Origin: SCBR16-9 sp964537975
GTDB taxonomy: Bacteria; Hydrogenedentota; Hydrogenedentia; Hydrogenedentales; SCBR16-9
Assembly (NCBI GenBank): GCA_964537975.1
Contig: CAZIDP010000010.1
Location: 41,932 to 105,931 of the forward strand
Direction of reading: 5' to 3'
Length of the DNA stretch: 64,000 bases
The first letter of the stretch is position 1. Each line of letters begins with the position of its first letter. The position numbers and the translations under genes are program-made. A model generated the notes under the pieces. The model did no database searches. It was not told where the DNA came from and was given only the letters and a program-made list of their open reading frames with translations. Shown piece after piece: positions 1 through 9,204 of the stretch.

Positions 1-1020
1 CAAATCGGCTGTTGTAATTCCTGCACCGAATACCTGCCGCATGGCATCCCAGACAGCGCGTGCTTCATGCTTCATACCAAAACTTTTATCCAGCATCATT
101 GCCACTGAACCCAGCATACTGTACGGGTTGGCGATGCCTTTACCCGCAATATCCGGTGCGGAACCATGAGACGGCTCATAATAAGCTTTATCCGGACCTA
201 CGCAGGCAGAGGGCATCAGTCCCAGTGAACCCAATATCCCACCACCCAGATCGCTCAGGATGTCACCAAACATATTTTCCATCACCATGACATCGAACTG
301 TCGTGGGTTTATCACCAATGCTGTTGCCGCGGCATCGACGATGATGTGCTTTACTGTCACCTCCGGGTATTCGATTGCGACTTCTTCGAGAACTTCATTC
401 CAAAGAACACTGGACTTCAAAACATTGCTTTTGTGTACATTGTGCAACAATTTTTTCCGATCCATGGCTTCTTTGAATGCAACGTGCATTATTTCTTTGA
501 TCTGGTCTTCATCGTATTCCAGGTGTTCAACGACAAATCGTTTTCCGTTTTCATTTACTCCCTGAATTTTTTTACCAAAGTATAGTCCACCCACCAGTTC
601 ACGGATCATCATAATGTCGATCCCACCTTCAACCACATGGGACTTCAATGGTGAGAAATGGGCAAGTTCCGGGGGAAGGTAAACCGGTCGGAAATTGGCA
701 AAAGTATTGTAGCGTTTACGAAGTGGAAGCAAAGCACCGCGTTCGGGTTGCTCATCGACAGGAATCTTGCGCGATTCTTCAAAACTCAACCCGATAGGAC
801 CTTTTAGAATGGCGTCAGCCCTGTCACATATTGATTTGGTTTCTTCTGGGAAAGCATGTCCATGCTTAAAATAAGCATTACCACCAAAATCACCATGCTG
901 TATATCAAAACGGGCTTCTGAAACGGATTCAACTGCACGCAGTACTTTTTCTGCTTCCAGCGCCAATTCCGGACCAATACCATCGCCCGCTAAGAGAGCT
1001 ATTGTGTATTTCTTTTTCAT
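1..1020 (-). CDS. leuB: 3-isopropylmalate dehydrogenase, C-terminus cut by window edge
   Basis: Leucine biosynthesis: NAD-dependent oxidation and decarboxylation of 3-isopropylmalate in the cytoplasm. The reading frame starts with ATG at 1018-1020 behind a GAGGA ribosome site and stays open for 340 codons to base 1, so the 3' end lies outside the window. The start MKKKYTIALLAGDGIGPE is the family's N-terminal strand and nucleotide loop. Further on are a GALLPLRK segment (LeuB-type), RELVGGLYFG, the NVHKSNVL region, a GDILSDLGG loop and GSAPDIAGKGIANP near the nucleotide site. The RELVGG(L)YFG and PERGALLPLRK motifs favour LeuB over isocitrate or tartrate dehydrogenase. No other leucine gene is visible. 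A 500-base gap separates it from the divergent gene at 1525. Confidence 0.9.
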   Translation of the reverse strand, partial: MKKKYTIALLAGDGIGPELALEAEKVLRAVESVSEARFDIQHGDFGGNAYFKHGHAFPEETKSICDRADAILKGPIGLSFEESRKIPVDEQPERGALLPLRKRYNTFANFRPVYLPPELAHFSPLKSHVVEGGIDIMMIRELVGGLYFGKKIQGVNENGKRFVVEHLEYDEDQIKEIMHVAFKEAMDRKKLLHNVHKSNVLKSSVLWNEVLEEVAIEYPEVTVKHIIVDAAATALVINPRQFDVMVMENMFGDILSDLGGGILGSLGLMPSACVGPDKAYYEPSHGSAPDIAGKGIANPYSMLGSVAMMLDKSFGMKHEARAVWDAMRQVFGAGITTADL

Positions 1021-1524
1021 TCGTATCCTCACTACTGTATTGAAGCCTCATTAACATTTTTCAAAGCACAAGACGCGTACAAGTCCCAACCTTTTCCGGC
1101 TAAGCCTGGCTCTCACACCATGCCACTCGTAAAGATTTATATACCGGAATGCATACGCAAACGACACGTTAAGGCATCTGGAGTAACGCTATCAGGCAAA
1201 AAATAGTTTCTGCCCAATAATGGTTGGAAGGGGATTCACCGTCAAAATCAGTACACAATAATAGCATAAAAAACTGCTATTTTTCATATCATCCTGAACA
1301 CAAGCTGCCGCAACCATAAATATGCCCTATAATATAATTGAGACAAAAAAATAGCTGACAACTGCTTCTTCGCTGTCTTATCTCGTGAATATACATTGGA
1401 ATTGGTTTCACAATCATATAAACTTAGCAAGTTCGGAGGTTACAGGTTTGTCGTACTATATAATGCTTGTATCTGTTGAACACTAGGTGCTATCGGAATT
1501 CTGAAAGTAAGGAGGAAGTTTCTG
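1021..1524. other. divergent intergenic region between leuB and the WbsX-like gene
   Basis: No credible gene. It must hold the promoters of leuB (leftward) and of the gene at 1525 (rightward), but I found no convincing -35/-10 pair. The last 15 bases carry AAGGAGG, the ribosome site for 1525. No tRNA-like or riboswitch-like fold was recognised. Confidence 0.5.
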
Positions 1525-4500
1525 ATGACAAGTTTTTTACTGATGACGTCAATCATTCTGGGAGCTGCAACATCATTGACTCCGGTAACAGGATGGAATT
1601 TTCTTGAAGCGGGTAACCATGAAGGTTGGGCCCCAAATCAATTCATTACAGATGTACGCATTGAAGAAGGCATTCTTTCAGGATATACAAACGGGCATGA
1701 TGCATTCTTCCTTAACCGCAGTGTGTCTTTTTCCGCGTCGCCATTTTACTATGTCCAGATTCGAATTCGAGCGGACAGGGGCGGCATGGGCAAATTGTAT
1801 TGGTCTGAAGCGCTTGAAGGGCAATATGGCGGATTGACCGAGGCGCAAACCGTGCAATTCAATCTTGCTGGTACAGGAGAGTGGGAAGTGATAACGTTGT
1901 TTCCGTATTGGCACACGGTCAACACGATCCAACAGTTACGTTTAAATATTCCATATGGCGCACAGTTTGAGATAGACGCCATTGAAGTGTACGACCTGAG
2001 AGAAGTGACTGGTGACGGCGAGGCAGGCCAGACCGCCTGGGAGACTTCAGACATCACAACCTGGTGGCAATCACCGGACGGTCGTGTTCTAATGGCTCCT
2101 CCTTTTCCAACAGACTCTCCGGATCCAGGCTGGAACGAGCGTTTCGGCAATCTGGATGTAGACAACCTGTCCTGGGCAACACTACAAATACAATCAGAGT
2201 ATGATGGTCTTGCCGCGATAGTGTGGGCTTCCATGCATTCTCATGGTCTGAAACGCGAATACTTTCCTGTACGTGCCGGAGAGACCTCGAACATCTATGT
2301 TGTCGAGTTGGCAGAGCTAACCGGTTGGGAAACTCCGGTGATTGCTTTGGGTGTGCAGTTGCCCGGAGATGGTCAGGCCAGCTTGCAATCTGTGCAACTC
2401 GGTGCAGAACCCACAGGCCCTGCTCAACTTGAGGTTTCCTATTTCGGATTTGAAAACATGCCAAACCGTATTGGCATGGACGCTTCTATCCTGTTGCGCA
2501 TTGAAAACCATGGCGGTAGTGCGGCAGGAATAGACCATTTTGAGTTTATAACACCAGACGGTCTGGAAGTGGTCTCAGCACCGGACTCAACCATAGTGGC
2601 CCCTGTGAAATATGGTGAATTCATTGATTTGCTGTGGACGGTTCGGGCTGACGAAAACAAGACCCATACAGCCGATTTAATCGGCAATCATCAAATCGAC
2701 CTGACTGACCTGTTGCACCTGGTTTCATTGTACAACGCGGGTGATTTCCATTGTGTACAGCATGCACATTACACATCATATCACCCCGGGCTTGGTAATA
2801 ATGCCTGCCTCCCACATCACAGTGATTATAACCCGACCGACTGGCAGATCAACATGGCGGAATTACTACGCCTGGTACAATTCTACAATGCAGGTGCCTA
2901 CCACGCACGTTTCGAAACAGAAGATGGTTTCGCACCAGGCGCCGCCAGCGAAAAAGAATTCAACCGTGACAATCAGGTATTTGAAGTAGAAGTTCGATTT
3001 ACTGGTGACGATGCACCGACTTCTGCAATAACTTCTCTGACATTTACACCGTCATTAAACCTGCCCGTGGCAGACTATGTGCCAGAGCCGCAACCAATAG
3101 AGACAGAGCTGGACATTGCTGCTTACTATTTTCCAGGCTGGGACACCATCGCCAAGTGGCGTCCGATTCATTTAACAGCCCCTATACGCAAACCTGTACT
3201 TGGATATTATGACGAAAGCAATCCAGAAGTTGTAGATTGGCAGATTAAGTGGGCTGTTGAAAATGGTATATCGACTTTTCTCGTAGACTGGTACTGGGTC
3301 GATGGGTCTCGGCATCTGGAGCACTGGTTTGATGCGTACCGACAAGCCCGCTACCGCGACCATCTCGAGGTTGCGATAATGTGGGCCAATCACAATCCTC
3401 CGGGCACGCATTCACACGAAGATTGGGTGCGTGTAACAGAACACTGGATCGAGCATTATTTTTCACTGGACTCCTACTATCACATTGATGGAATGCCTGC
3501 GGTGTTCATTTGGGACCCACGTGGCATACGCAATGATCTGGGCAGTTCAGAAGCTGTACGTGCCGCATTTGATGAATCACAACGCCTGGCACAAGAAGCT
3601 GGATATGCAGGGATTTATTACGCAGCCCTGTTCGGTCATGAATCCAGTGATCTCGTTGCGATGCTCGAAGCGGAAGGCTATTCCGGAACCACCACCTATC
3701 ATGAATGGGGTGATGTAACTGGACAACAGACACAATTTCGGCGTGAGGATTTTGAAGAAGTAGTACAAACGACACCAAAGCATTGGCTTGAAAAATTACA
3801 ACGCTCCCTGCCGTTAGAATACTTCCCGGTAGCCACCACCGGATGGGACTCCCGGCCCTGGCACGGTACGCAGTCACTTGTGATTGCTGGACGCACACCA
3901 GAACGCTTTGAGCGACTCCTGAGAAATGTCCAGACATTTTGTGCCGATCACCAGAAAGAGCTGCTGGTCATTGGTCCGATGAATGAATGGGGTGAGGGCA
4001 GTTATATCGAACCAGCCACAGAATATGGGTTTGAAATGTACGAAGCCATTCGTGATGTCTTTGGCATTGGAAGTCCGGAAACATGGCCTGTGAATGTAGC
4101 ACCTGTAGACGTGGGCTTGGGCCCCTATGATTTCCCACCACTCATACCCAGATCACATTGGGATTTTATTGATGGCACCCAGAGCTGGACACCCATGATG
4201 GGTATAGGAGATTTTCGGCATGAGAATCAAAGTTTGCGTTTCCGCAGCATGACCCCTGATCCTGCCTTTACCATAGATTTTGCTCCATTACGCGCTGATG
4301 ATTTTGACTTCATGGAAGTTCGCATGCGGGTTGTCGGCAACAATCCCGGTGCCGGACAACTTTTCTGGTCATCCAATGGTCGTGCCATAACGGAAAGTAC
4401 CAGCGTTCGATTTACACTCGCTACAGACGGATTAACACACACATACCGGGTTAGTCTTGCGGAGCATGCCCGTTGGCGTGGCCAGATCACCGGACTACGC

Positions 4501-4575
4501 TTCGATCCCTGCACCGTCAGCAATATCGACGTGACGATAGAGGACTTTCGTCTGGTGCCTGCGGGTGAGGAATAG
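1525..4575 (+). CDS. large exported WbsX/GH99-like protein with internal dockerin-like cassette
   Basis: 1016 residues. ATG sits 8 bases behind AAGGAGG. The first ~24 residues are hydrophobic and look like a secretion signal. Residues ~25-155 form a beta-rich, carbohydrate-binding-like module. A second beta region and a CARDB-like stretch lead to ~387-476, a two-repeat dockerin-like cassette. Residues ~528-850 resemble the WbsX/GH99-like TIM barrel: AAYYFPGWDT at the first strand, FLVDWYW, and GPMNEWGEGSYIEPATEYG at the end, typical of this family. Residues ~870-1016 form another beta module that resembles the first (both have a G-(K/Q)-L-(Y/F)-W-S core). WbsX-like proteins are linked to glycan processing, with poorly defined substrates. 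The fold call is fairly sure, the substrate unknown. A hairpin terminator follows at 4604. Confidence 0.8.
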   Translation: MTSFLLMTSIILGAATSLTPVTGWNFLEAGNHEGWAPNQFITDVRIEEGILSGYTNGHDAFFLNRSVSFSASPFYYVQIRIRADRGGMGKLYWSEALEGQYGGLTEAQTVQFNLAGTGEWEVITLFPYWHTVNTIQQLRLNIPYGAQFEIDAIEVYDLREVTGDGEAGQTAWETSDITTWWQSPDGRVLMAPPFPTDSPDPGWNERFGNLDVDNLSWATLQIQSEYDGLAAIVWASMHSHGLKREYFPVRAGETSNIYVVELAELTGWETPVIALGVQLPGDGQASLQSVQLGAEPTGPAQLEVSYFGFENMPNRIGMDASILLRIENHGGSAAGIDHFEFITPDGLEVVSAPDSTIVAPVKYGEFIDLLWTVRADENKTHTADLIGNHQIDLTDLLHLVSLYNAGDFHCVQHAHYTSYHPGLGNNACLPHHSDYNPTDWQINMAELLRLVQFYNAGAYHARFETEDGFAPGAASEKEFNRDNQVFEVEVRFTGDDAPTSAITSLTFTPSLNLPVADYVPEPQPIETELDIAAYYFPGWDTIAKWRPIHLTAPIRKPVLGYYDESNPEVVDWQIKWAVENGISTFLVDWYWVDGSRHLEHWFDAYRQARYRDHLEVAIMWANHNPPGTHSHEDWVRVTEHWIEHYFSLDSYYHIDGMPAVFIWDPRGIRNDLGSSEAVRAAFDESQRLAQEAGYAGIYYAALFGHESSDLVAMLEAEGYSGTTTYHEWGDVTGQQTQFRREDFEEVVQTTPKHWLEKLQRSLPLEYFPVATTGWDSRPWHGTQSLVIAGRTPERFERLLRNVQTFCADHQKELLVIGPMNEWGEGSYIEPATEYGFEMYEAIRDVFGIGSPETWPVNVAPVDVGLGPYDFPPLIPRSHWDFIDGTQSWTPMMGIGDFRHENQSLRFRSMTPDPAFTIDFAPLRADDFDFMEVRMRVVGNNPGAGQLFWSSNGRAITESTSVRFTLATDGLTHTYRVSLAEHARWRGQITGLRFDPCTVSNIDVTIEDFRLVPAGEE
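2683..2950 (+). repeat. dockerin-like double repeat inside the WbsX-like protein
   Basis: Residues ~387-476 of the protein at 1525 contain two related units: GNHQIDLTDLLHLVSLYNAG, then about 50 residues later DWQINMAELLRLVQFYNAG, closing with TEDGFAPG. The pattern (acidic/polar loop, I-x-(L/M)-(T/A)-(D/E)-L-L-x-L-V-x-x-Y-N-A-G) resembles the dockerin-like units of Hydrogenedentota and relatives. A spacer with two Cys and several His separates the units. In my experience of the family such units are more often near a protein end; here the cassette lies between beta modules. Confidence 0.6.
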
Positions 4576-4897
4576 CAAAGCAACAATGATGTCATGACTT
4601 TTTCGGAAGCAGATCACACAATGGTTTGCTTCCGGCAATTCATATTATTTTCAATTGCTGTTATAATTAAAACTGATGGCTGGATTATGTTCGATTACGG
4701 GTTCTGCAAAAGCTATGATGCATATTAACCGGTAGATGTGAAATATCATGCCATTACTCGATTTGGTTGAAGGCATTGCTTCATTTTGATGGAAATAAAA
4801 TAATATAAAAAACTCAATTGAAACGTCATTATATCTATAATTTTGTTAAACTATATGTATTGTAATTATATATTTGGCTTAAAAGGATAGTAAGAAC
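4576..4897. other. A+T-rich intergenic region before the protease-Doc cassette
   Basis: Contains the terminator at 4604-4634 and then about 260 bases of strongly A+T-rich DNA with several TATA-like tracts. The promoter of the protease-antitoxin-toxin cassette must lie here, but too many A+T-rich matches exist to choose one. No coding capacity seen. Confidence 0.5.
4604..4634 (+). terminator. hairpin after the WbsX-like gene
   Basis: Perfect 8-bp inverted repeat CGGAAGCA/TGCTTCCG with a 15-base loop, 29 bases after the stop codon, followed by a T-rich stretch that is not a clean U-tract. A probable but weak intrinsic terminator. Confidence 0.5.
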
Positions 4898-5899
4898 ATG
4901 TATCCTCAGCGAAAGCACCTTTACATCAAATTAGAAGAAATGCGTAAGTCAAAAGTTCTAGTGTATGTTACAGGTGATCGCCAACAACTAGAAACAAAAA
5001 TCGGTGCAGATGTCTTTGATATTTTTACGCACCATCTTGATCAAATTTATAAGCATGAACGAATCTCATTATATTTATATACACGTGGTGGAGATACATT
5101 AGCTGCTTGGAGCCTTGTCAATTTAATTCGTCAATTCACAGATTTTCTGGAAGTTATAGTACCATCCAAAGCGCTGAGTGCGGGAACATTAATGTCACTA
5201 GGCGCTAACTCCATAATCATGACCAAACAAGCAACACTTGGTCCGATAGATCCTTCAGTCAATACACCTTTAAATCCTCAAGTACCCGATGCGATTCCAA
5301 ATGCTAGAATTCCAGTAAGTGTAGAAGATTTGAATGCATTCACTGAGTATTGTCAGCAAACGCTAGGTCAACATGCGAGCGAGAAAGAATTCATTTTGTT
5401 ATTGTCCGAGAAAATACATCCCCTGGTATTAGGTAAAGCGTATCGTGCTAGAAGTCAGATTAGGATGCTGGCAAAAAGGCTGTTAAGTAATCAAAGTCAT
5501 GCTCCAGATAAACTCGATAACTTGCTAAGTTTTCTTTGTAGCGAGTCAGGCAGCCACGATTATACTATCAACAGACGGGAAGCACACGATGAATTGGGGC
5601 TGCCAATCGAGAAACCAGACGATGCGCTATATAGAATAATAAAAGAGATATATGATGATATAGCTGGTGAATTAGAACTTTCAACCCCGTTTCAACCCAA
5701 TAACATCCTGGCAAAACAAAACGCTGTTGAATATAATTTACCCAGAGCACTTGTTGAAAGTGTTGATGGTGGTTCGCATTGTTTTTGCAGTAAAGGTATA
5801 CTGACAAAAACACAATTAAAAAATGATTCCGGTATACTCCAAAACGCAATATATGACAATCGCGTTTTTGAAGGATGGGAACAACAAAATGAGCATTAG
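4898..5899 (+). CDS. SDH-type Clp-fold serine protease
   Basis: 333 residues resembling the SDH_sah / SppA-like group of ClpP-fold serine proteases. Visible motifs: LYTRGGDTLAAW (glycine-rich oxyanion segment, ~residues 61-72), SALSAGTLMSLG-like nucleophile turn with Ser94 in SAGT, and TKQATLGPIDPSV, the hallmark of the SDH branch. There is no signal peptide or membrane helix, so it is probably cytoplasmic, unlike classical SppA. The final 110 residues are a helical tail. An AAGGA site precedes ATG 4898. Its stop overlaps the start of the next gene by 11 bases (ATGAGCATTAG), so translation is probably coupled to the antitoxin-like and Doc genes. The A+T content is higher than in neighbouring metabolic genes, suggesting acquisition. 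The family call is good; its role in this cassette is inferred. Confidence 0.75.
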   Translation: MYPQRKHLYIKLEEMRKSKVLVYVTGDRQQLETKIGADVFDIFTHHLDQIYKHERISLYLYTRGGDTLAAWSLVNLIRQFTDFLEVIVPSKALSAGTLMSLGANSIIMTKQATLGPIDPSVNTPLNPQVPDAIPNARIPVSVEDLNAFTEYCQQTLGQHASEKEFILLLSEKIHPLVLGKAYRARSQIRMLAKRLLSNQSHAPDKLDNLLSFLCSESGSHDYTINRREAHDELGLPIEKPDDALYRIIKEIYDDIAGELELSTPFQPNNILAKQNAVEYNLPRALVESVDGGSHCFCSKGILTKTQLKNDSGILQNAIYDNRVFEGWEQQNEH

Positions 5900-6227
5900 A
5901 GAAGAGAAAAAACTACAAAATCCAAGCAATTTCAGCACTACCTCAGACGCTCAGATAGGGTCAAAATCCAGTACTGCTGATAATAATACTCATTCATCAT
6001 ATATCATGGAGCGCATTACCAGACTGGAAGGCCCAATTGCGATTATTGAGGACATCCATAGAACACATCAGGCAAAAGAAAACAAAGAGGTAAATACCTC
6101 TACACCAGAACAACATCAAATTTCCAAATTTTCATCTCACAGGCTTGACAGCAACAAGACATTAGATGATGCCATATGTTACGTAATCAATAAGCGTTTT
6201 GAAGTGCTACAACAGCTTGCTGAATAA
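5889..6227 (+). CDS. candidate antitoxin of the Doc toxin
   Basis: 112 residues. I chose ATG 5889, behind AAGGATGGGA and overlapping the protease stop, rather than the longer frame from 5823. The N-terminal ~85 residues are polar and probably disordered, with one short hydrophobic stretch (RLEGPIAIIEDIH). The C-terminus, TLDDAICYVINKRFEVLQQL, resembles the short helical tail found in many small Doc partners (pattern L-(D/E)-x-A-(I/V)-x-Y-V-(L/I)-x-K-x-x-E-(L/V)-x-x-x-L-A). Its stop TAA shares one base with the Doc start (TAATG), a normal antitoxin-toxin arrangement. No DNA-binding domain is recognisable, which is unusual for a Phd-like antitoxin. The assignment rests on position and the tail motif. 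Confidence 0.6.
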   Translation: MSIREEKKLQNPSNFSTTSDAQIGSKSSTADNNTHSSYIMERITRLEGPIAIIEDIHRTHQAKENKEVNTSTPEQHQISKFSSHRLDSNKTLDDAICYVINKRFEVLQQLAE

Positions 6228-6628
6228 TGACTTCTGTCATCTATCTTACTGTAGAAGATATATTGAAAATTTACCGACATTCAATGTTCAAGTTTGGTGG
6301 AGAGGCTGGTATTTTAGATAATAAGCTACTGGAGTCTGCTGTTGCCATGCCACAATCAACGTATGACGGTATAGAACTTCATATCGGTATATCTGAAAAG
6401 GCTGCTGCGTATCATTATCATTTATGCTCAAATCATCCATTCATTGACGGCAACAAGCGTATTGCTCTCGCCGCTGCAGAAGTTTTTTTACTCCTGAATG
6501 GTTATGAACTCGATGCAAGTGACAATGAAGTATTAAATCTTACGCTTGGTGTAGCAAATGGAGAACTTTCTAAAGCACAGGTCATTGCATTTTTCAAACA
6601 ACATGTTATTGATAGAAATACTGATTAA
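6227..6628 (+). CDS. doc: Doc/Fic-type death-on-curing toxin
   Basis: 133 residues, typical of Doc. The Fic core H-P-F-I-D-G-N-K-R begins at His70 and matches the Doc version HxFx(D/N)xNKR. The N-terminus VIYLTVEDILKIYRHSM is also typical. Family knowledge: phage P1 Doc phosphorylates EF-Tu and stops translation, and is held by its antitoxin's C-terminal helix. All core residues are present, so it is probably active unless neutralised. It is the last of three overlapping genes with the protease at 4898 and the small protein at 5889. The convergent DUF5722-like gene ends 62 bases downstream. Confidence 0.9.
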   Translation: MTSVIYLTVEDILKIYRHSMFKFGGEAGILDNKLLESAVAMPQSTYDGIELHIGISEKAAAYHYHLCSNHPFIDGNKRIALAAAEVFLLLNGYELDASDNEVLNLTLGVANGELSKAQVIAFFKQHVIDRNTD

Positions 6629-6690
6629 ATCTGGAAATAACATGTAAATTAAAAATTCGACAGATCTGGTTAATAAGCTTATGTGCAAAA

Positions 6691-8811
6691 TCACTCCAAT
6701 TCTATTCGTGGCATAACCCACAACGCCCAGTCATAAGTTAAGTCTTCGAGTTTATCGACTTGCAGGGTGATTTTTACTTCATTACCGGCATAAGAGGTAA
6801 AATCAATTTCACGTTGAATAAAATCCAGGCTGGACTGCGCTGCTTCCCACAGTGTTTCATCATTTACCAGCACAGAGAATCCAACTCCGTCTTGTGTCTC
6901 TGCCATGAAACCAGTTTCAAAGCGCATGTAAAGTTTTTGATCTGGTGATATCTCCGGCAAATTCACCGTATAATGGGCCTCCCCTACCCCTTCTGCCGGT
7001 GGATGGTGAAAAATGGCAGGCGCGAGCCAGCCAGCAGCAACGACAACATATTCAGGTCGGAAAGAGCCAAGTACTTCCTGATTCACCAACCGAGCGTCTA
7101 GCATGTTTTTATAAAAATCAAACACCATATCTTCGTTGTTATCCACAGGCGACGGTGTCAAATCGATGTCGTAGTTGGGTAATGCCTCATCCCAACTATC
7201 TATACCGATAACAGACAATGCAAACGCAAAGGCTTCATCCTGTTGCTCCGTGTCCGCATACTTGTATACTTCCCAGATATGCTTCTTCTCATGGGCACGC
7301 GCGCCATGAGGGTCTTCCGGGTCCCACGTCCACAGCCCCAGATCGAGACCACCTTCATCCCGCATGGAAGTATGACGGTGCATGATGTGAGCCGCAATCT
7401 CTGGCATATGTTTGATTTTGTGATGCGCGTAGGCAAATGCTGCTGCTTGAATCTTTTGCCCATCTTCCGTATTGGGAGTATGAAACCCCTGCTCACCCAA
7501 AATGATTGTACGCTGCGCTCCCTCATACAGAAATTCGGGTTGATTCATCCATTTTACCAACACTTCCAGATTCTTGTAGGTAATGCGTGGAGTATCAAAT
7601 CGATGAGTAGCTGTGCGGTCCAACCAGAAACGTGGTTCAAAGAGATTCTCGGGGTAGGGATGGTGATTCAGATGCCAGGGGAAATTCCCTTCACGGTGTC
7701 CCCATTCATTAATTAACGTCAGCAATTCATCACCACGGGTTTCATGCAGTGGGTTGTTCGTGTGACCCCGCTTAGTCCAATGGTGTTCCATAGATACATA
7801 TATTTTCAGGTCACCATGAAACTTTCTTGCTGCCAGGTCCGCGATTCGAAGAGCCCACACATATTCTTTGGCTACTTGCTCTGGAGATGCTTCTCCCATG
7901 TTGTGCCACACCCAGTGGCTTTGGATTTCATTGCCTATAACAATTCCAGAAATCAACCCATACTTGCGATCAGGGCGGGTATATCTGTCAGCCATAAACT
8001 CGATAGCAGCGATGTAACAGCGCAGTCCTTCCTCATCCAACAGGTTGAAAGCACCATGCCGCATAGGTGTGTTCTCCAAATCTGTATTCGGATGAATCAA
8101 CGGATTCCCCGGCTGTGCTTCCCGGGGGACATGTTGTATCAGTATGGGTGTGAAGTTGATACCGCCTTCATACATATGCCTGTACCGTATATCCATCCAG
8201 CCACGAACATAGTCCATGTTGATGGGTATCGCATGACCGTCTACCTCCCAGGTGAACTCCGGGTCGGGGTTGTCCCAATCAATCAGCGCATTAATCAACA
8301 CCCCTTCATCGGAATATTTCGTTCCGATGGCAATAGCATCATCAATATCAGTAATACAGGTGAGTCCTTTTTTGCTTTCAGGCCAAGGAATTTCAAAGTC
8401 GCGCTCAATAATTGCATCGATATCGGTCACATATCGGATATGCCCCATTGCATCACCGGTAGCCATGTCTATCATTTGAAATTTAGAATACAGTCGGTCG
8501 CGTTTACCATCAAATCGTGGTATATCAATTAAAAGTTCAGTGACATGCTCTGCAGCATCACCTTCCCATATGATTGGAAATACACTATCCGGACTGAATG
8601 TTTCATAAGGACGCAATTCTACTAACTGTACTTTTTTGTTGGAACCGATCATGCATTGAAATTGAAGTACATCTGTCATCGCACTGATTTTTATGATGTA
8701 ATCTCCTTCCGGTTCATCCAATATGCCATATACCTTTTCTGGTTGGAAAATTCCTGTAACCACCGAGAACAAGACACAATATATAACCATTAATATGTAC
8801 TTTCGCTGCAT
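6691..8811 (-). CDS. exported DUF5722-like putative glycoside hydrolase
   Basis: 706 residues. ATG follows a purine-rich GGGGGAAA site. Residues 1-29 form a signal peptide (basic MQRK, then a hydrophobic stretch). A beta-rich N-terminal region (~30-145) precedes a TIM-barrel-like part (~145-540): KGLTCITDIDDAIAIGTKYS, LINALIDW, GLISGIVIGNEIQSHWVWHN with a likely acid/base Glu in NEIQ, and TIILGEQGFH with a second candidate Glu. The C-terminus (~580-706) is a jelly-roll-like module. The DUF5722 family is glycosidase-like but little is known of its activity. It stands alone on this strand, convergent with doc and divergent from the GH106-like gene. Confidence 0.65.
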   Translation of the reverse strand: MQRKYILMVIYCVLFSVVTGIFQPEKVYGILDEPEGDYIIKISAMTDVLQFQCMIGSNKKVQLVELRPYETFSPDSVFPIIWEGDAAEHVTELLIDIPRFDGKRDRLYSKFQMIDMATGDAMGHIRYVTDIDAIIERDFEIPWPESKKGLTCITDIDDAIAIGTKYSDEGVLINALIDWDNPDPEFTWEVDGHAIPINMDYVRGWMDIRYRHMYEGGINFTPILIQHVPREAQPGNPLIHPNTDLENTPMRHGAFNLLDEEGLRCYIAAIEFMADRYTRPDRKYGLISGIVIGNEIQSHWVWHNMGEASPEQVAKEYVWALRIADLAARKFHGDLKIYVSMEHHWTKRGHTNNPLHETRGDELLTLINEWGHREGNFPWHLNHHPYPENLFEPRFWLDRTATHRFDTPRITYKNLEVLVKWMNQPEFLYEGAQRTIILGEQGFHTPNTEDGQKIQAAAFAYAHHKIKHMPEIAAHIMHRHTSMRDEGGLDLGLWTWDPEDPHGARAHEKKHIWEVYKYADTEQQDEAFAFALSVIGIDSWDEALPNYDIDLTPSPVDNNEDMVFDFYKNMLDARLVNQEVLGSFRPEYVVVAAGWLAPAIFHHPPAEGVGEAHYTVNLPEISPDQKLYMRFETGFMAETQDGVGFSVLVNDETLWEAAQSSLDFIQREIDFTSYAGNEVKITLQVDKLEDLTYDWALWVMPRIELE

Positions 8812-9204
8812 GTTATTTCCCCCCGCGTCAGTATAGTTTTGATTTTTACAACCAAGATTTACAGCACTGCACCGATGAGCAGCATGTTATTCAACATAGT
8901 TATTATTATGACAGGTAAAGGAGTATTGGGTTCAATCGATAATTGAAGCATATTCTGCATAAAATGGTCATGATTAATACAATATCTTTGAACATTTCAC
9001 GCAAAGCTACTCTACAACTTTGAAACTTAAATGTTTTGTTTGAAAGGATTGCCACGGGCAGTATACACTTCGCAATGCAATAAATGCAGAGTTCCTGGAA
9101 TCAGAAAACCAAGGTGTTTTTCTCAGGGTAATCACAAATTATCCAGGTTTGAATAAAATACGGTGTAACAAAATTCAGATAGCAGCTTCAAGAAAGGGTC
9201 TTTC
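8812..9204. other. divergent intergenic region between two glycosidase genes
   Basis: 393 bases with no credible gene. It carries the divergent promoters of the genes at 8811 and 9205, but no clear promoter pair or operator was found. Confidence 0.5.

Noticed and set aside
7744..8532. 262-residue open frame on the plus strand
   Set aside because: Antisense to the DUF5722-like gene, no ribosome site, and composition of a shadow frame.
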